From Ammonifex sp. (GTDB lineage: Bacteria > Bacillota > Desulfotomaculia > Desulfotomaculales > DYER01), in contig DYER01000080.1 of the NCBI GenBank assembly GCA_020725605.1, positions 1 through 57,506 on the forward strand: a DNA stretch of 57,506 bases, read 5' to 3'. Below, piece by piece: positions 1-9,436 of the stretch. The position numbers and the translations under genes are program-made. Within the stretch, counting starts at the first letter, position 1. Each line of letters starts with the position of its first letter. The notes under the pieces were generated by a model. It saw only the letters and a list, made by a program, of their open reading frames with translations. It ran no database searches and was not told the DNA's origin.

Positions 1-34
<34 letters not shown>

Positions 35-61
35 GGAAAATCAAGGCCTGAGGGCCTTTGT

Positions 62-88
62 GGGCGGTTTTGAGGCGCCGCCCTTTTT
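62..88 (+). terminator. Rho-independent terminator after the tRNA
   Basis: GGGCGG pairs with CCGCCC across a short GC-containing loop and is followed directly by five T. It lies 28 bases after the tRNA 3' end and would end that transcript. Confidence 0.75.
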
Positions 89-160
89 GCTTCTTTTGGG
101 CGGGTCGCCGCCCACTTGCCGCCCGGTGTGCTGCGGGTGGACCGGCGCCGGCCGGGAGAA

Positions 161-183
161 GATGGTAGCCAATGGCTATCATC
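161..183 (-). terminator. Stem-loop at the 3' end of the HD-GYP pseudogene
   Basis: GATGGTAGCC and GGCTATCATC form a 10-bp stem (one G-T pair) with a 3-base loop. Read on the minus strand it ends in TTCT, a weak terminator tail. It overlaps the last codons of the degraded HD-GYP gene. Confidence 0.4.
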
Positions 184-1790
184 TGCAGCCGGTGGCGGTC
201 CCCGCGGACTTCACGGCGCCAGCACCCGCAGGCAGGCAGGCGTCCACCACATCCGGGTCGTAGAGGGTGCCGCGACCGCGCCGGATTTCCCCAGGGCCGC
301 CTCCGGGGTGTGGGCGGGCCGGTAGGGCCGGTGGGAGGTCACGGCGTCTACCACCTCGGCCGCGGCCGGGATGCGCGCCGCCAGGAGTATGGGGGCCTGC
401 CAGTCCGTCCGGGTAGCCGGAGCCGTTCAATCGCTCGTGGTGCTGCCGCACGATGGCGGCCACCGGGCCGCCGAAGGCGATGTCCCGCAGCACCTCGTAG
501 GCGGTGACCGGGTGGAGCTTCAGGGCCATTTCGGGGTGTGAGGGGGCCGGGTTTGTAGAGGATGGCGGCGGGAATGGTGGTCTTACCGACGTCGTGGAGG
601 TAGCCGGCGATGCGGATGGCATCCACCGCGTTCTCGGGGAGGCCCATCTCCCGGGCGATGGTACAGGCCAGCTCCGCCACCCGCTGCTGGTGGCCTGCGG
701 TGTAGGGATCGCGCAGTTCTGCAAGTCGGGCCACGGCGCGTACGCTGTCCTCCAGGGCCCTTTCGAGCCTCTGCTTGGCCTCCTGCAGTTCCCGCTGCGC
801 CCGGCGGCGTTCCGTCTCGTCACGGAAGACCAGTACCACGCCGAGCATGTTCCCGCCGGGGCCGCGGATGGGCGCCGCGCTGTCCGCGACGGGGATGCGC
901 CTCCCGTCACGCGCAATGAGGACCGTGTGGTTGCCCAGCCCCACTACGGCGCCTTCCCGCAGTACCCGCGCCACCGGGTTCTCCACCGGGCGGCCCGTTA
1001 ACTCGCTTACGATGCGGAATATGTCGCCGAGGGGGCGGCCCAGGGCCTCTTGCGCCGGCCACCCGGTGAGCTGTCCGGCCACCGGATTCACGAAGGTGAT
1101 TTTACCGGCCGGGTCCGTGCAGATGACGGCGTCGCCGATGCTGGCCAGGGTCACGCGGAACCGCTCGCGCGCTTCCTCCAGGCGTGCCTGGGGCTCTTTG
1201 GGGACCGTAATGTCGCGCACGACGGCCAGCAGGGGATTCCGGCCGCCGATGGTGGCTCGCTTCAGGTTCACCTCCACCCAGAACAGGCGCCCCTGGCGGT
1301 CGCGGGCCAGCCACTCGAAAACCTGGGGCTCGCCCGCGGCGGCCTTTTTGATCCAGGCCAGGGTCTCCCGCTGGGTGTAGGGCGGTACGCCCGCGCTCAG
1401 GTCCTCCACCGTGAGCCCGCGCGCCTCTTCCGCGGTGTAGCCGTACATCTCGGTCATCTTCGGGTTGACGTCCAGGATGCGGCCGGTTTTCCGGGTCGTG
1501 CACGAAAATGGCGTCGTTGGCGGCCTCGAAGATGGCCCGGTAGTAGGCCTCCCCCATGCCCAGGGCCTCTTTCTTCCTGTTTAGCTCCGTGATATCCATC
1601 AGGGAAGGCCACACTGCGCCTGGTGCCCGGGATGACGTTGGTGGTGATCCGCACGTTCCTCACTTCGCCGTTCGCGCTGACGAAGCGAACTCGTACCAAC
1701 GGGGCGCGGACGCGGGGTCCAGCCGGCGCAGGCGGTTCTCGCGCATGCGCGGGAGGTCGTCCGGATGCACGAACTGGGTCCAGCTCCATG
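179..1790 (-). pseudogene. Decayed PAS/PAS/HD-GYP signalling protein
   Basis: Three minus-strand frames together encode PAS domains followed by an HD-GYP phosphodiesterase domain, a family that hydrolyses cyclic di-GMP. Recognisable pieces are a PAS core (YYRAIFEAANDAIFVHDPE), another PAS, the HD region (HDVGKTTIP) and the HHERLNGSGYPDG and GTLYDPDVVDACL blocks. The reading frame breaks at about 1686, 1605, 1487, 537, 405 and 292. Most breaks look like one base gained or lost in a short homopolymer, for example AAAA where AAA restores the frame. The N-terminus is missing: the first PAS (TQFVHPDDLPRMRENRL) abuts an acyl-CoA synthetase remnant. Decay fits the truncation, but sequencing indels could add to the count. 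Confidence 0.85.
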
Positions 1791-2625
1791 GCCGGAACCA
1801 TAATGGTGAAATGGATGTTCGCCTTCGTGAGTTGCTGCAAGAGCAGCGGCACGTTGATGGGGTGGTGCAACACCAGGGTCCCGCCCGAAAGAATCCAGGG
1901 TACGTAGTTCACCCCCACCGCCGTCATGTTGACCAGGGGGGCCACGCAGAGGATCCGGTCTCCCTCGCGCACCCTGCAGGTGCGGAGCACCATCCCGCCG
2001 CCGAAAAACCAGTTGTTGTGGGTCAGGGGGCAACCCTTCGGCTCGGCTTCCGTGCCCGAGGTCCAGCATATGGTAAACACGTCGTTGGCATCGACCCGAA
2101 CCCCCGCCAGTAGCTCGGGGCGGGCTCGCCTTCGGCCATCAGGCCAAGTTCTTCGAGGGATATGAGCTGCTCGAACCCCGGCTTCCTGCCATCTCCAGGT
2201 AGCCGAAATCCTTAAAGCGTTCCGGCGCTACGTAGAACCGAGCCTCGGTGAGGCGGGCTACGTAGCCCACGTCCCTATCCCGCCACTGCCAGGGCAAAGG
2301 CGAAATAATGCCGCCCGCCCTGCCAACCGCAAGGTAGAGCATGGCCAGTTCCCAGAGGTTGGGCAACTGCGCCGCCACGATTTCGTCCTTGCGCAAACCG
2401 CGCCGTAACAGTGCGCTGGCAACGGCCTACGGCCCGTCCCAGCTCTTCGTAAGTCAGGGTACGCGGTGGGGTGCCTACCAGCTCGGGCCGGTCGGGAGGG
2501 TCCTCCACCGCCACCCGCGACGGGTGTAACGCGCAGTTCTCCCGAAATTTATCCAGCAGGGTACGGTGGCCCCAGTACCCCCTGCCGGTGTATTCCCGGA
2601 TCAGGGCCTCGGAGTGAAGAATCAT
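1790..2625 (-). pseudogene. Decayed, 3'-truncated acyl-CoA synthetase
   Basis: The gene starts with a plausible ATG at 2625 behind AAGGGG and reads MILHSEALIREYTGRGYW as an AMP-dependent acyl-CoA synthetase N-terminus. The frame changes near 2420 (to ...LRKDEIVAAQLPNLWELA), again near 2200, and near 2100 (to ICWTSGTEAEPKG, the ATP-binding P-loop signature). Similarity stops near 1790, after about half the usual 550 residues, where the HD-GYP remnant begins, so the C-terminal catalytic subdomain is absent. It lies 28 bases downstream of, and on the same strand as, the intact ligase at 2654-4315. It was probably a second ligase of the same operon. Confidence 0.85.
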
Positions 2626-2653
2626 GGCCTTCGCCCCTTCCCGTGGGGTAATC

Positions 2654-4315
2654 TCAAGCCCTGGAAAAGTAATCCCGGTATTTCTCGCGGATCGTGCGCT
2701 TGGAGAACTTGCCCACGCTGGTCTTGGGGATCTCGTCCACGAACAGGACGTCGTCGGGGAGCTGCCACTTGGCAAATCGGGGCCTGATGAAGTCGATGAT
2801 CTCCTCCCTGGTGACCTTGTCCCGGAATCCTTCCCGTGGCACCACCAGTGCCAGGGGCCGCTCCTCCCACTTGGGATGGGGCAGGCCCACCACCACGGCC
2901 TCCAGGACCGCGGGGTGGGCCATGATGGCGTTCTCCAGGTCGATGGAGGAGATCCACTCCCCGCCGCTCTTGATGAGGTCCTTGAAGCGGTCGGTGATCT
3001 TGACGTATCCGTTCTCGTCCAGGGTGGCCGCGTCCCCGCTCCTCCAGTAGCCGTCCACAAAGGACTCGGCGGTACGCGGGTCGTTGTAATAGCTGGTGGT
3101 GATCCAGGGGCCCCTGATGAGCAGTTCCCCCACCGTTTGACCGTCGGCCGGCACCTCGCGGCCCCCGGCCCCCACGACCCTGATGTCCAGGCCGGCCACG
3201 GGCAGGCCCTGCTTGCGCCGCAGGTCCCACTTTTCCTCGTCGGACAGCCCCGCCAGGGAAGGCTTGAGGCGATTGCAGAGCACCAGGGGCGTGGTTTCGG
3301 TGGCGCCGTAGGCGTGGATGACCTCGGCACCGTATTCCGCGTAGCCCTTCATCATGGCCAGGGGCGGCTCGCTCGCCCCGGAGAGCATGCGCAGCCCTTT
3401 GAAATCCGGCTTCTTATCCAGTTTTCTTATGTACTCCAGCATGGGCATGAAAATGGCGGGCGCGCCGGCCGTGACCGTCACCTTTTCCGAAAGCAGCAGG
3501 TCCACGAGCGGGGCGGGGTTGTCGGCTGCGTACCGGCCCGGGAAGACCAGCTTGGCCCCGGTAAGGGGGGCGGCGAAGAACAGGCCCCAGCCCTGGGCGT
3601 GGAACATGGGCACGATCTGCATGACCACGTCCCGGTAGCAGATTTCGGCCGCCATGGCGATGGCCAGGGTATGGAGGTAGATGCACCTGTGCGAGTAGTA
3701 GACCCCCTTGGGCATGCCGGTGGTCCCGGAGGTATAGCAGGCACTGTAGGCGGACCTTTCGTCAACCATCGGCCAGTCGTAGGTCTCGTCGGCCTCGCGG
3801 AGCAGTTCCTCGTAGGTATAAAGGGGGGCCAATTTGGTCTTGACCTCGGAGAGTTCCCGATCCGTAATCACCACGTAGCCCTCCACGGTCTTCAGTTCGC
3901 CGGCAATGGGCTCGATGACGGGGATCAGATCCTCGCACACGAAGACCAGTTTGGCCTCGCTGTGGTTGATGACGTAGGCCCGCTCGGCTAAGGAAATGCG
4001 CGGGTTGAGCTGCAGGAGCACGGCCCCCATGCCCGAAACCGCGAAGTAGAGTTCGAAGTACCGGTAGGTGTTCCAGTCCAGGGCGCCGATGCGGTCGCCT
4101 GGCTTGACGCCCAGGCGGGTCAGAGCATTGGCAAGCCTCTGGACCCGGCGGTAGCACTCCCGGTAGTCGTAGCGGAAAAGGCTTCCGTCCGAGCGGCGGG
4201 AAACGATCTCGACCTCCGGAAAGGTGCGGGCCGCGTGCCGCAGCAGCGTGATGGTGTTCAGCTGGTAGTCGTCCCCGGTTGTGGCGGGAAAGCCCCGAAT
4301 AATCTCGTTTCCCAT
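2654..4315 (-). CDS. AMP-dependent medium/long-chain acyl-CoA ligase
   Basis: This 553-aa protein would activate a carboxylic acid to its acyl-CoA with ATP. It carries the family signatures in order: YTSGTTGMPKG (about 190-200), YGATETTPL, the hinge region YWRSGDAATLDENGY, and the C-terminal PKTSVGKFSKR with the adenylation lysine. Length and motifs match fatty-acid ligases of the AlkK/FadD3-like group. The ATG at 4315 was chosen over the longer ORF start because AGGAGG lies about 8 bases upstream. A sigma54-type promoter 53 bases upstream points to control by the divergent activator at 4585. The exact substrate cannot be read from sequence. Confidence 0.92.
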   Translation of the reverse strand: MGNEIIRGFPATTGDDYQLNTITLLRHAARTFPEVEIVSRRSDGSLFRYDYRECYRRVQRLANALTRLGVKPGDRIGALDWNTYRYFELYFAVSGMGAVLLQLNPRISLAERAYVINHSEAKLVFVCEDLIPVIEPIAGELKTVEGYVVITDRELSEVKTKLAPLYTYEELLREADETYDWPMVDERSAYSACYTSGTTGMPKGVYYSHRCIYLHTLAIAMAAEICYRDVVMQIVPMFHAQGWGLFFAAPLTGAKLVFPGRYAADNPAPLVDLLLSEKVTVTAGAPAIFMPMLEYIRKLDKKPDFKGLRMLSGASEPPLAMMKGYAEYGAEVIHAYGATETTPLVLCNRLKPSLAGLSDEEKWDLRRKQGLPVAGLDIRVVGAGGREVPADGQTVGELLIRGPWITTSYYNDPRTAESFVDGYWRSGDAATLDENGYVKITDRFKDLIKSGGEWISSIDLENAIMAHPAVLEAVVVGLPHPKWEERPLALVVPREGFRDKVTREEIIDFIRPRFAKWQLPDDVLFVDEIPKTSVGKFSKRTIREKYRDYFSRA

Positions 4316-4367
4316 AGATGAGTCCCTCCTTTTTTTGAAAACATGCACAATTCTCCCCGACCGTTTA

Positions 4368-4383
4368 AGCAAGATATATACCA
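4368..4383 (-). promoter_or_regulatory. Sigma54 (-24/-12) promoter for the acyl-CoA ligase
   Basis: Read on the minus strand the site is TGGTATATATCTTGCT, matching TGGYRYR-N4-TTGCW with exact GG-N10-GC spacing. The predicted start is near 4357, giving a leader of about 42 bases to the ligase ATG. Confidence 0.7.
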
Positions 4384-4584
4384 GGCGTGGTGTGGTACCG
4401 ATCGGCGGGCCGGGCGCCAGCAATGAGGCCCGAAAAATGTCGTCTCCGGGGGCGTCTACACAAGTTGACAATCTGTACCGTTTTCGCTACGTAGTGTCCT
4501 GCCCGGCCTGCGGAAATGTAACGCCGGGCAAACCGCGCTTGTCCCTCCCGGCGGCCCGTGTTAAAATTGTGAAGGGGGGTTCAC

Positions 4585-6690
4585 TTGCTGCTTCGAGACA
4601 TCATTACCAAGGAAATGTACTGGTTGCAACCGAACGACACCCTGGGGCGTGCCGTAAGCCTTTTCCGCGAATCAAAAATCGATACCTTGCCCGTGCTGGA
4701 CGAGGACTTGCGGCTGTACGGCGTTTTTACCCGTTCCTCCCTTTACGACGCCCTGCTGGCCGGTGCTTCCCTCCAGGATTCGATTGCCCCCCGCGTGATC
4801 CGGGACCCGGTGACGGTGCCTGCGGAGATCTCCTACGAGGAACTCACCCACATGGTGCGCGAGAGCCCCGTGGGGACGGCCCCTGTGGTGGACGCCGAAC
4901 GCCGGGTGGTCGGCATTCTGACCAAACAGGATATGGTCATGGCCGCGCTGCGCCAGGCGGACCTCCTGAACGCCCAGCTGAGGGCCACCCTCAACGCCAT
5001 GCACAACGGCCTCATCGCCGTGGACGGCAGCGAGCGCATTACCGTGGTCAACGCCGGGGCCGAAAGGATCTTCGGCATCTGCGCCGCGGACTGCGTGGGG
5101 CGGCCGCTCTCGTCCGTCTTCCCGGGACTGGATCTGGGGAGCGTGCTGGTGCACAAGACCCCCCGGGTCGGATTCAAGTACATCTTCGGTACCGCGGTGA
5201 CCGTGGTCAACGCGGCCCCCATCACCAACAGCGGCCTGGCCGAGGGCGCGGTGGCCGTATTTCAGGACCTCACCGAACTCGAACAGATCGCCAAAGAACT
5301 GGAGACCGTGCGGGCCCTGAACGAAACCCTCCACACCGTACTGAACATCATCTACGACGGTCTGGTGGTGGTGGACCAGCAGGGCCGCATTACACTCATC
5401 AATCGCCAGTTCCGCGAATTCCTGCAGAGGTCTCCGGAAGAACTCCTCGGCCGCCATGTCACCGAGGTCCTGCCCACCAGCCGACTCCACATCGTGGCCC
5501 GCACCGGTGTGCCGGAAATAAGCGACATTCAGAACATTATGGGCCGCCACTTTATCGTTACCCGCCTCCCCATCGTCAAGGACGGTCAGGTGGTGGGGGC
5601 TGTGGGCAAGGTGACCCTCCCCAAACTGGAGGAGATCCAGGAACTGGCCCGCCGCCTCAGCAGCCTGCGCCATAAGGTGGCCTATTACCAGGAGAAGACC
5701 GCCCGGCCCGGCATGGCGGCCTACACCTTCGACAGCATCATCACGCGCAGTCCGAAAATGACGGCTTTAAAAGAAGAGGCCCTGCGAGTGGCCGGCACCT
5801 TATCGACGGTACTCATTGAGGGCGAGAGCGGCACGGGCAAGGAGCTCTTCGCCCACGCCATCCACCTGGCCAGCCCGCGCCGGCACGGCCCGTTTATTAA
5901 GATCAACTGCGCCGCCATTCCCGAGGGCCTGCTGGAATCGGAGCTTTTCGGCTACGCCCCGGGGGCCTTCACCGGGGCCCACAAGAACGGCAAGCCGGGC
6001 CGCTTCGAGCTGGCCAACGGGGGCACCATTTTTCTGGACGAGGTCGGGGACATGCCCCTGGCGCTGCAGGCCAAGGTTTTGCGGGTGCTGCAGGACCGGG
6101 AGTTCGAGCGGGTGGGCAGCACCAAGACCGTGCGCGTGGACGTACGTATCGTCGCCGCCACCAACCGCAACCTGGAGGAGGCCGTGGCCCGGGGCGCTTT
6201 TCGGGAGGACCTGTACTGGCGCCTCAACGTCATCGCCCTCAAGATTCCGCCGCTGCGGGAAAGGCCCGAGGACATCGAGGTTCTCGTGGCCGCCTTCATC
6301 GAAAAGTTCAACCGTATCCTGAAGACCAACGTGCAGGGCATTACGGACCAGGCCCTGGAGATCCTTCGTATGCACTCCTGGCCCGGCAACGTGCGCGAAC
6401 TGGAAAACGCCATCGAGCGGGCCTGCAACTTCGCCTGGGAGGGGTACATCGAGCCCAGGCACCTCCCCCCTTACCTGACGGCGATGTCCCGAAGTAACGG
6501 CGCTGTGGCGCACGACGCCGCGGGGCCGCCGGCAGGACGCTACCGGGAGAAACTGGCCAGTGCCGAGCGGGACATCATCCTGTCGGCCCTGGCCGCGGCG
6601 GGCGGCAACAAGACCAAGGCCGCGCGCCTGCTGAACATCAGCCGCTCCCGCCTCTACGAAAAGATGAAAAGACTGCACATCCCCACGTAA
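4585..6690 (+). CDS. Sigma54-dependent transcriptional activator (CBS-PAS-PAS-AAA-Fis)
   Basis: This 701-aa enhancer-binding protein has two CBS repeats (about 1-120), two PAS domains (about 125-235 and 245-360), an AAA+ domain (about 390-620) and a Fis-type helix-turn-helix at the end (NKTKAARLLNISRSRLY). The Walker A GESGTGKE and the sigma54-contacting GAFTGA loop are intact, so it should be competent to open sigma54 promoters. CBS domains often bind adenylate ligands and PAS domains small ligands, so it may sense acyl-CoA or energy state (inference). The start is TTG at 4585 behind GAAGGGGGG. It lies between two transcripts that each carry a -24/-12 promoter, its likely targets. Confidence 0.93.
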   Translation: MLLRDIITKEMYWLQPNDTLGRAVSLFRESKIDTLPVLDEDLRLYGVFTRSSLYDALLAGASLQDSIAPRVIRDPVTVPAEISYEELTHMVRESPVGTAPVVDAERRVVGILTKQDMVMAALRQADLLNAQLRATLNAMHNGLIAVDGSERITVVNAGAERIFGICAADCVGRPLSSVFPGLDLGSVLVHKTPRVGFKYIFGTAVTVVNAAPITNSGLAEGAVAVFQDLTELEQIAKELETVRALNETLHTVLNIIYDGLVVVDQQGRITLINRQFREFLQRSPEELLGRHVTEVLPTSRLHIVARTGVPEISDIQNIMGRHFIVTRLPIVKDGQVVGAVGKVTLPKLEEIQELARRLSSLRHKVAYYQEKTARPGMAAYTFDSIITRSPKMTALKEEALRVAGTLSTVLIEGESGTGKELFAHAIHLASPRRHGPFIKINCAAIPEGLLESELFGYAPGAFTGAHKNGKPGRFELANGGTIFLDEVGDMPLALQAKVLRVLQDREFERVGSTKTVRVDVRIVAATNRNLEEAVARGAFREDLYWRLNVIALKIPPLRERPEDIEVLVAAFIEKFNRILKTNVQGITDQALEILRMHSWPGNVRELENAIERACNFAWEGYIEPRHLPPYLTAMSRSNGAVAHDAAGPPAGRYREKLASAERDIILSALAAAGGNKTKAARLLNISRSRLYEKMKRLHIPT

Positions 6691-6722
6691 AGGCTTCGGC
6701 GGCACGGCGCCGAGGCCTTTTT
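6690..6722 (+). terminator. Rho-independent terminator after the sigma54 activator
   Basis: AGGCTTCGGCG and CGCCGAGGCCT form an 11-bp stem with one mismatch, followed by a run of five T. It starts right at the stop codon. Confidence 0.8.
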
Positions 6723-6928
6723 CCTTTCCCGCCGGCCCCCCGCACCGTGCATCCGGGGGCGCCGTCGCCTCGGACCGCAATACGCCGCTGAGGCCCCGGC
6801 CGCGGCCGGAGCAACAAACCAAGGCCGCGCGCACCGACAGCGGCCGGTCGCGGCTTTGCGGGAGAATGACAGGGTGAGGGGCCCTTGACGAGCGACGTCG
6901 AGGCCCTTTTTGGTTCCCGCTCCCCTGC

Positions 6929-6944
6929 TGGCACGAACCTTGCA
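6929..6944 (+). promoter_or_regulatory. Sigma54 (-24/-12) promoter of the beta-oxidation operon
   Basis: TGGCACGAACCTTGCA is an essentially perfect -24/-12 element (TGGCAC-N5-TTGCA, GG-N10-GC). The start is expected near 6955. The transcript would first cross a wrecked acyl-CoA synthetase gene and then the SDR operon at 7387. Confidence 0.88.
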
Positions 6945-7049
6945 TTGTATCGGTCCACCGAGGAATCTGCCGCGTACTGCTGGTGGGAGCCCCGGCGTTG
7001 TGCCTTGCGGGACAGGCGGCAGCGTACCATATCCGGGACGGCAAATTTC

Positions 7050-7343
7050 TTTGCGGGAGGGAGTCCCAAGCTGCGTCCGACCATCGGCTCGGTGTTCGAC
7101 AACGTGGTCCGGCGCTACCCCAACCGGGAAGTACTGGTGTGCCTGAAAACGGGCCGGCGCCCGATCTGGGGAAGTGGGCCGCCGAGGCCATGCGTGCGGG
7201 CGGTGCGTTGCTGCGAACGGGCGGTACGAGACGGGGCCGCCACGCCCCGGTCCGTTCGGGATTCGGGACGGTGGCGCGTTTTCCGGACGCAGACGCCTGC
7301 CGGCAAGGTCAGGAAATACGAACTCCGCCGGGTCGCAAGGTAG
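7050..7343 (+). pseudogene. Acyl-CoA synthetase remnant with internal deletion
   Basis: The segment keeps only the two ends of an AMP-dependent ligase. PTIGSVFDNVVRRYPNREVL near 7075-7140 is a typical N-terminus, continuing in another frame as AAEAMRAGGALL. About 60 bases later TPAGKVRKYELRRVAR is the usual C-terminal lysine motif. Roughly 450 central codons are missing. GGGAGGGAG at about 7060 may have been its ribosome site. It sits between the sigma54 promoter and the SDR gene, so it was probably the first gene of the operon. Confidence 0.75.
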
Positions 7344-7386
7344 GTCCGGCGGATTGGGCCGATTCCTTACAAGGAGGCGATGCCGT

Positions 7387-8205
7387 ATGGGTATGCTGGA
7401 CGGCAAGGTGGCCGTCATCACGGGGTCCGGCCGGGGCATCGGCCGCGCCGCGGTCCTGATGATGGCCGCGGAGGGGGCCGCCGTGGTGGTCAACGATCTG
7501 GACGAGGCCCCGGCCCTGGGGGTGGTGGAAGAGATCAAGAAGGCCGGAGGGAGGGCCGTGGCCTGTGCGGGCAGCGTGACGGACCCCGCGATGCCGGACA
7601 GGCTGGTGCGCGCGGCAATCGACAACTTCGGGGCCCTGCACATCCTGGTGAACAACGCCGGGTACACCTGGGACGGCATGCTCCACAAGATGACGGACGA
7701 GCAGTGGCAGGCCATGCTGGACGTGCACGTGACCGCGGCCTTCCGGCTGATCCGGGCCGCGGCCCCCTACATGAGGGATGCGGCCAAGGCGGAAATGGAG
7801 GCCGGACAAAGGGTGACGCGCAAGATCGTCAACGTCATGTCCATTGCCGGCACCATGGGCAACGCGGGCCAGGCCAACTACTCGGCCGCCAAGGCGGCCC
7901 TGGGCGGCCTGACCAAGACGGTGGCCCGGGAGTGGGGCCGCTTCAACATCAACTGCAACGCCGTGGCCTTCGGGTTCATCGAGACCCGCCTGACCGACGA
8001 GAAGGAGAAGGGAGAGACCCTCATGGACGGGAAGGTGGCCATCGGGATACCCAGGGTGCAGCGGGAGGCCTTTATCAAGACCATTCCCCTGGGCCGGGCC
8101 GGTACCCCGGAGGAGGCCGCGCGGGGAATCCTGTTTCTGGTCTCGCCCTGGTCCGACTACGTCACGGGTCACATCCTGCACGTGGACGGCGGCCTGGACA
8201 TGTAA
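7387..8205 (+). CDS. SDR-family 3-hydroxyacyl-CoA dehydrogenase/reductase
   Basis: This 272-aa short-chain dehydrogenase has the NAD(P) motif TGSGRGIG, the NNAG motif, and the catalytic Ser (SIAG) and YSAAK Tyr/Lys. It ends in HVDGGLDM. An Asp at the end of beta-2 (VVNDLDE) suggests NAD preference. The ATG at 7387 follows AAGGAGG by 10 bases; the longer ORF-track start is a shadow extension. As first intact gene of the operon it would oxidise the 3-hydroxyacyl-CoA made by the MaoC hydratase. The family is broad, so the substrate is inferred from context. Confidence 0.88.
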   Translation: MGMLDGKVAVITGSGRGIGRAAVLMMAAEGAAVVVNDLDEAPALGVVEEIKKAGGRAVACAGSVTDPAMPDRLVRAAIDNFGALHILVNNAGYTWDGMLHKMTDEQWQAMLDVHVTAAFRLIRAAAPYMRDAAKAEMEAGQRVTRKIVNVMSIAGTMGNAGQANYSAAKAALGGLTKTVAREWGRFNINCNAVAFGFIETRLTDEKEKGETLMDGKVAIGIPRVQREAFIKTIPLGRAGTPEEAARGILFLVSPWSDYVTGHILHVDGGLDM

Positions 8206-8220
8206 AAGGGGGCGAGGGAA

Positions 8221-9372
8221 TTGGCGCACTGGCTTTTCGGGGAAGAGCACGAGGCCCTGCGCAGGACGGTGCGGAGCTTCGTGCAAAAGGAACTGGTGCC
8301 GCACCTGGAGCGGTGGGAGGAATCCCAGGAAATCCCGCGGAGCGTTTTCCGCCGCTGCGGGGAACTGGGCTTCTTCGGCCTGAAGTTCCCGGAGGAGTAC
8401 GGCGGGCAGGGCGGCGACTACCTGGCCTCGGCCGTGTTTAAGGAGGAGGTGGCGCGCGGCGGCTCGGTGGGTCTCGCCGGGGCCCTGGGGGTACACTCCG
8501 GCGTGGCCCTGCCTCCCATCTTCAAGTTCGGCACCGGGGAGCAGAGGCGGCGTTTCCTGGTGCCGGGCATTGCCGGTGAAAAGGTGGGTGCCCTGGCGGT
8601 CACCGAGCCGAACGCCGGCTCCGACGTGGCCTCCATCCAGACCACGGCCCGGCGCGACGGAGACTCGTACGTTCTCAACGGGAGCAAGATCTTCATCACC
8701 AACGGCGTGTACGCCGACTTTGTGCTGGTGGCGGCCAAGACCGACCCCGCGGCGGGGCACCGGGGCATCAGCCTCTTCCTGGTGGAGCGCGGGACCCCCG
8801 GCTTCAGCGTGGGCCGCAAGCTGGCCAAGGCCGGCATGCTGTGCTCCGACACCGGGTACCTGATCTTCGAGGACTGCCGGGTGCCTGCGGAAAACCTGCT
8901 GGGGGAAGAGAACCGCGGCTTCTACCTCATCATGGACGGCTTCCAGTGGGAGCGCCTGATGATGGCCCTGGTCTCCGTGGGCGTGGCCGAGGTGGCCCTC
9001 GAGCAGGCGGTCGGTTACGTCCGCTCCCGAACCCAGTTCGGCCAGCCCGTGGCCAGGTTCCAGGCCGTGGCCCACCGCCTGGTGGACATGGCCACCCAGC
9101 TGGAAATGATCCGCGGCCTCACCTACCAGGCCCTCTGGCTGTTCGCGCAGGGGAGGCCCTGCCTGAAGGAGGTCTCCATGGCCAAGCTGGCCGCCACCGA
9201 GGCGGCCCACCGCATCGCGGGGGAGGCCCTGCAGTTGCACGGAGGCTACGGCTACATGAGGGAATATCCCATCGAGCGCATCTGGCGTGACACCCGGGTG
9301 GGAACCATCGTGGCCGGGACCTCCGAGATCATGCGGGAGATCGTGGCCCGGGAAATGGAACTGTACCGGTAG
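8221..9372 (+). CDS. Acyl-CoA dehydrogenase
   Basis: This 383-aa FAD flavoprotein would perform the first oxidation of the pathway, passing electrons to ETF. Seen are the N-terminal helical domain, AVTEPNAGSDVASI, the RTQFGQPVARFQ helix and the C-terminal LQLHGGYGYMREYPIERIWRD region. The usual catalytic Glu before GTSEI is Ala (IVAGTSEI), but a Glu is present in WERL. That alternative position supplies the base in isovaleryl-CoA and long-chain dehydrogenases, so a branched or long substrate is plausible. The TTG start at 8221 follows AAGGGGG and lies 15 bases after the SDR gene. Confidence 0.93.
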   Translation: MAHWLFGEEHEALRRTVRSFVQKELVPHLERWEESQEIPRSVFRRCGELGFFGLKFPEEYGGQGGDYLASAVFKEEVARGGSVGLAGALGVHSGVALPPIFKFGTGEQRRRFLVPGIAGEKVGALAVTEPNAGSDVASIQTTARRDGDSYVLNGSKIFITNGVYADFVLVAAKTDPAAGHRGISLFLVERGTPGFSVGRKLAKAGMLCSDTGYLIFEDCRVPAENLLGEENRGFYLIMDGFQWERLMMALVSVGVAEVALEQAVGYVRSRTQFGQPVARFQAVAHRLVDMATQLEMIRGLTYQALWLFAQGRPCLKEVSMAKLAATEAAHRIAGEALQLHGGYGYMREYPIERIWRDTRVGTIVAGTSEIMREIVAREMELYR

Positions 9373-9436
9373 TCGGGGCGCGTCCGGCACCGGTGACCAA
9401 AGGCCTACTGTATTTTCGAAAGGGGAGGTTTTGTCC

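Noticed and set aside
2624-3991. 455-aa plus-strand ORF opposite the acyl-CoA ligase
   Set aside because: Shadow of a clear ligase gene on the other strand.
7309-9390. 693-aa minus-strand ORF opposite the SDR and acyl-CoA dehydrogenase genes
   Set aside because: Same shadow effect; low-complexity product without motifs.
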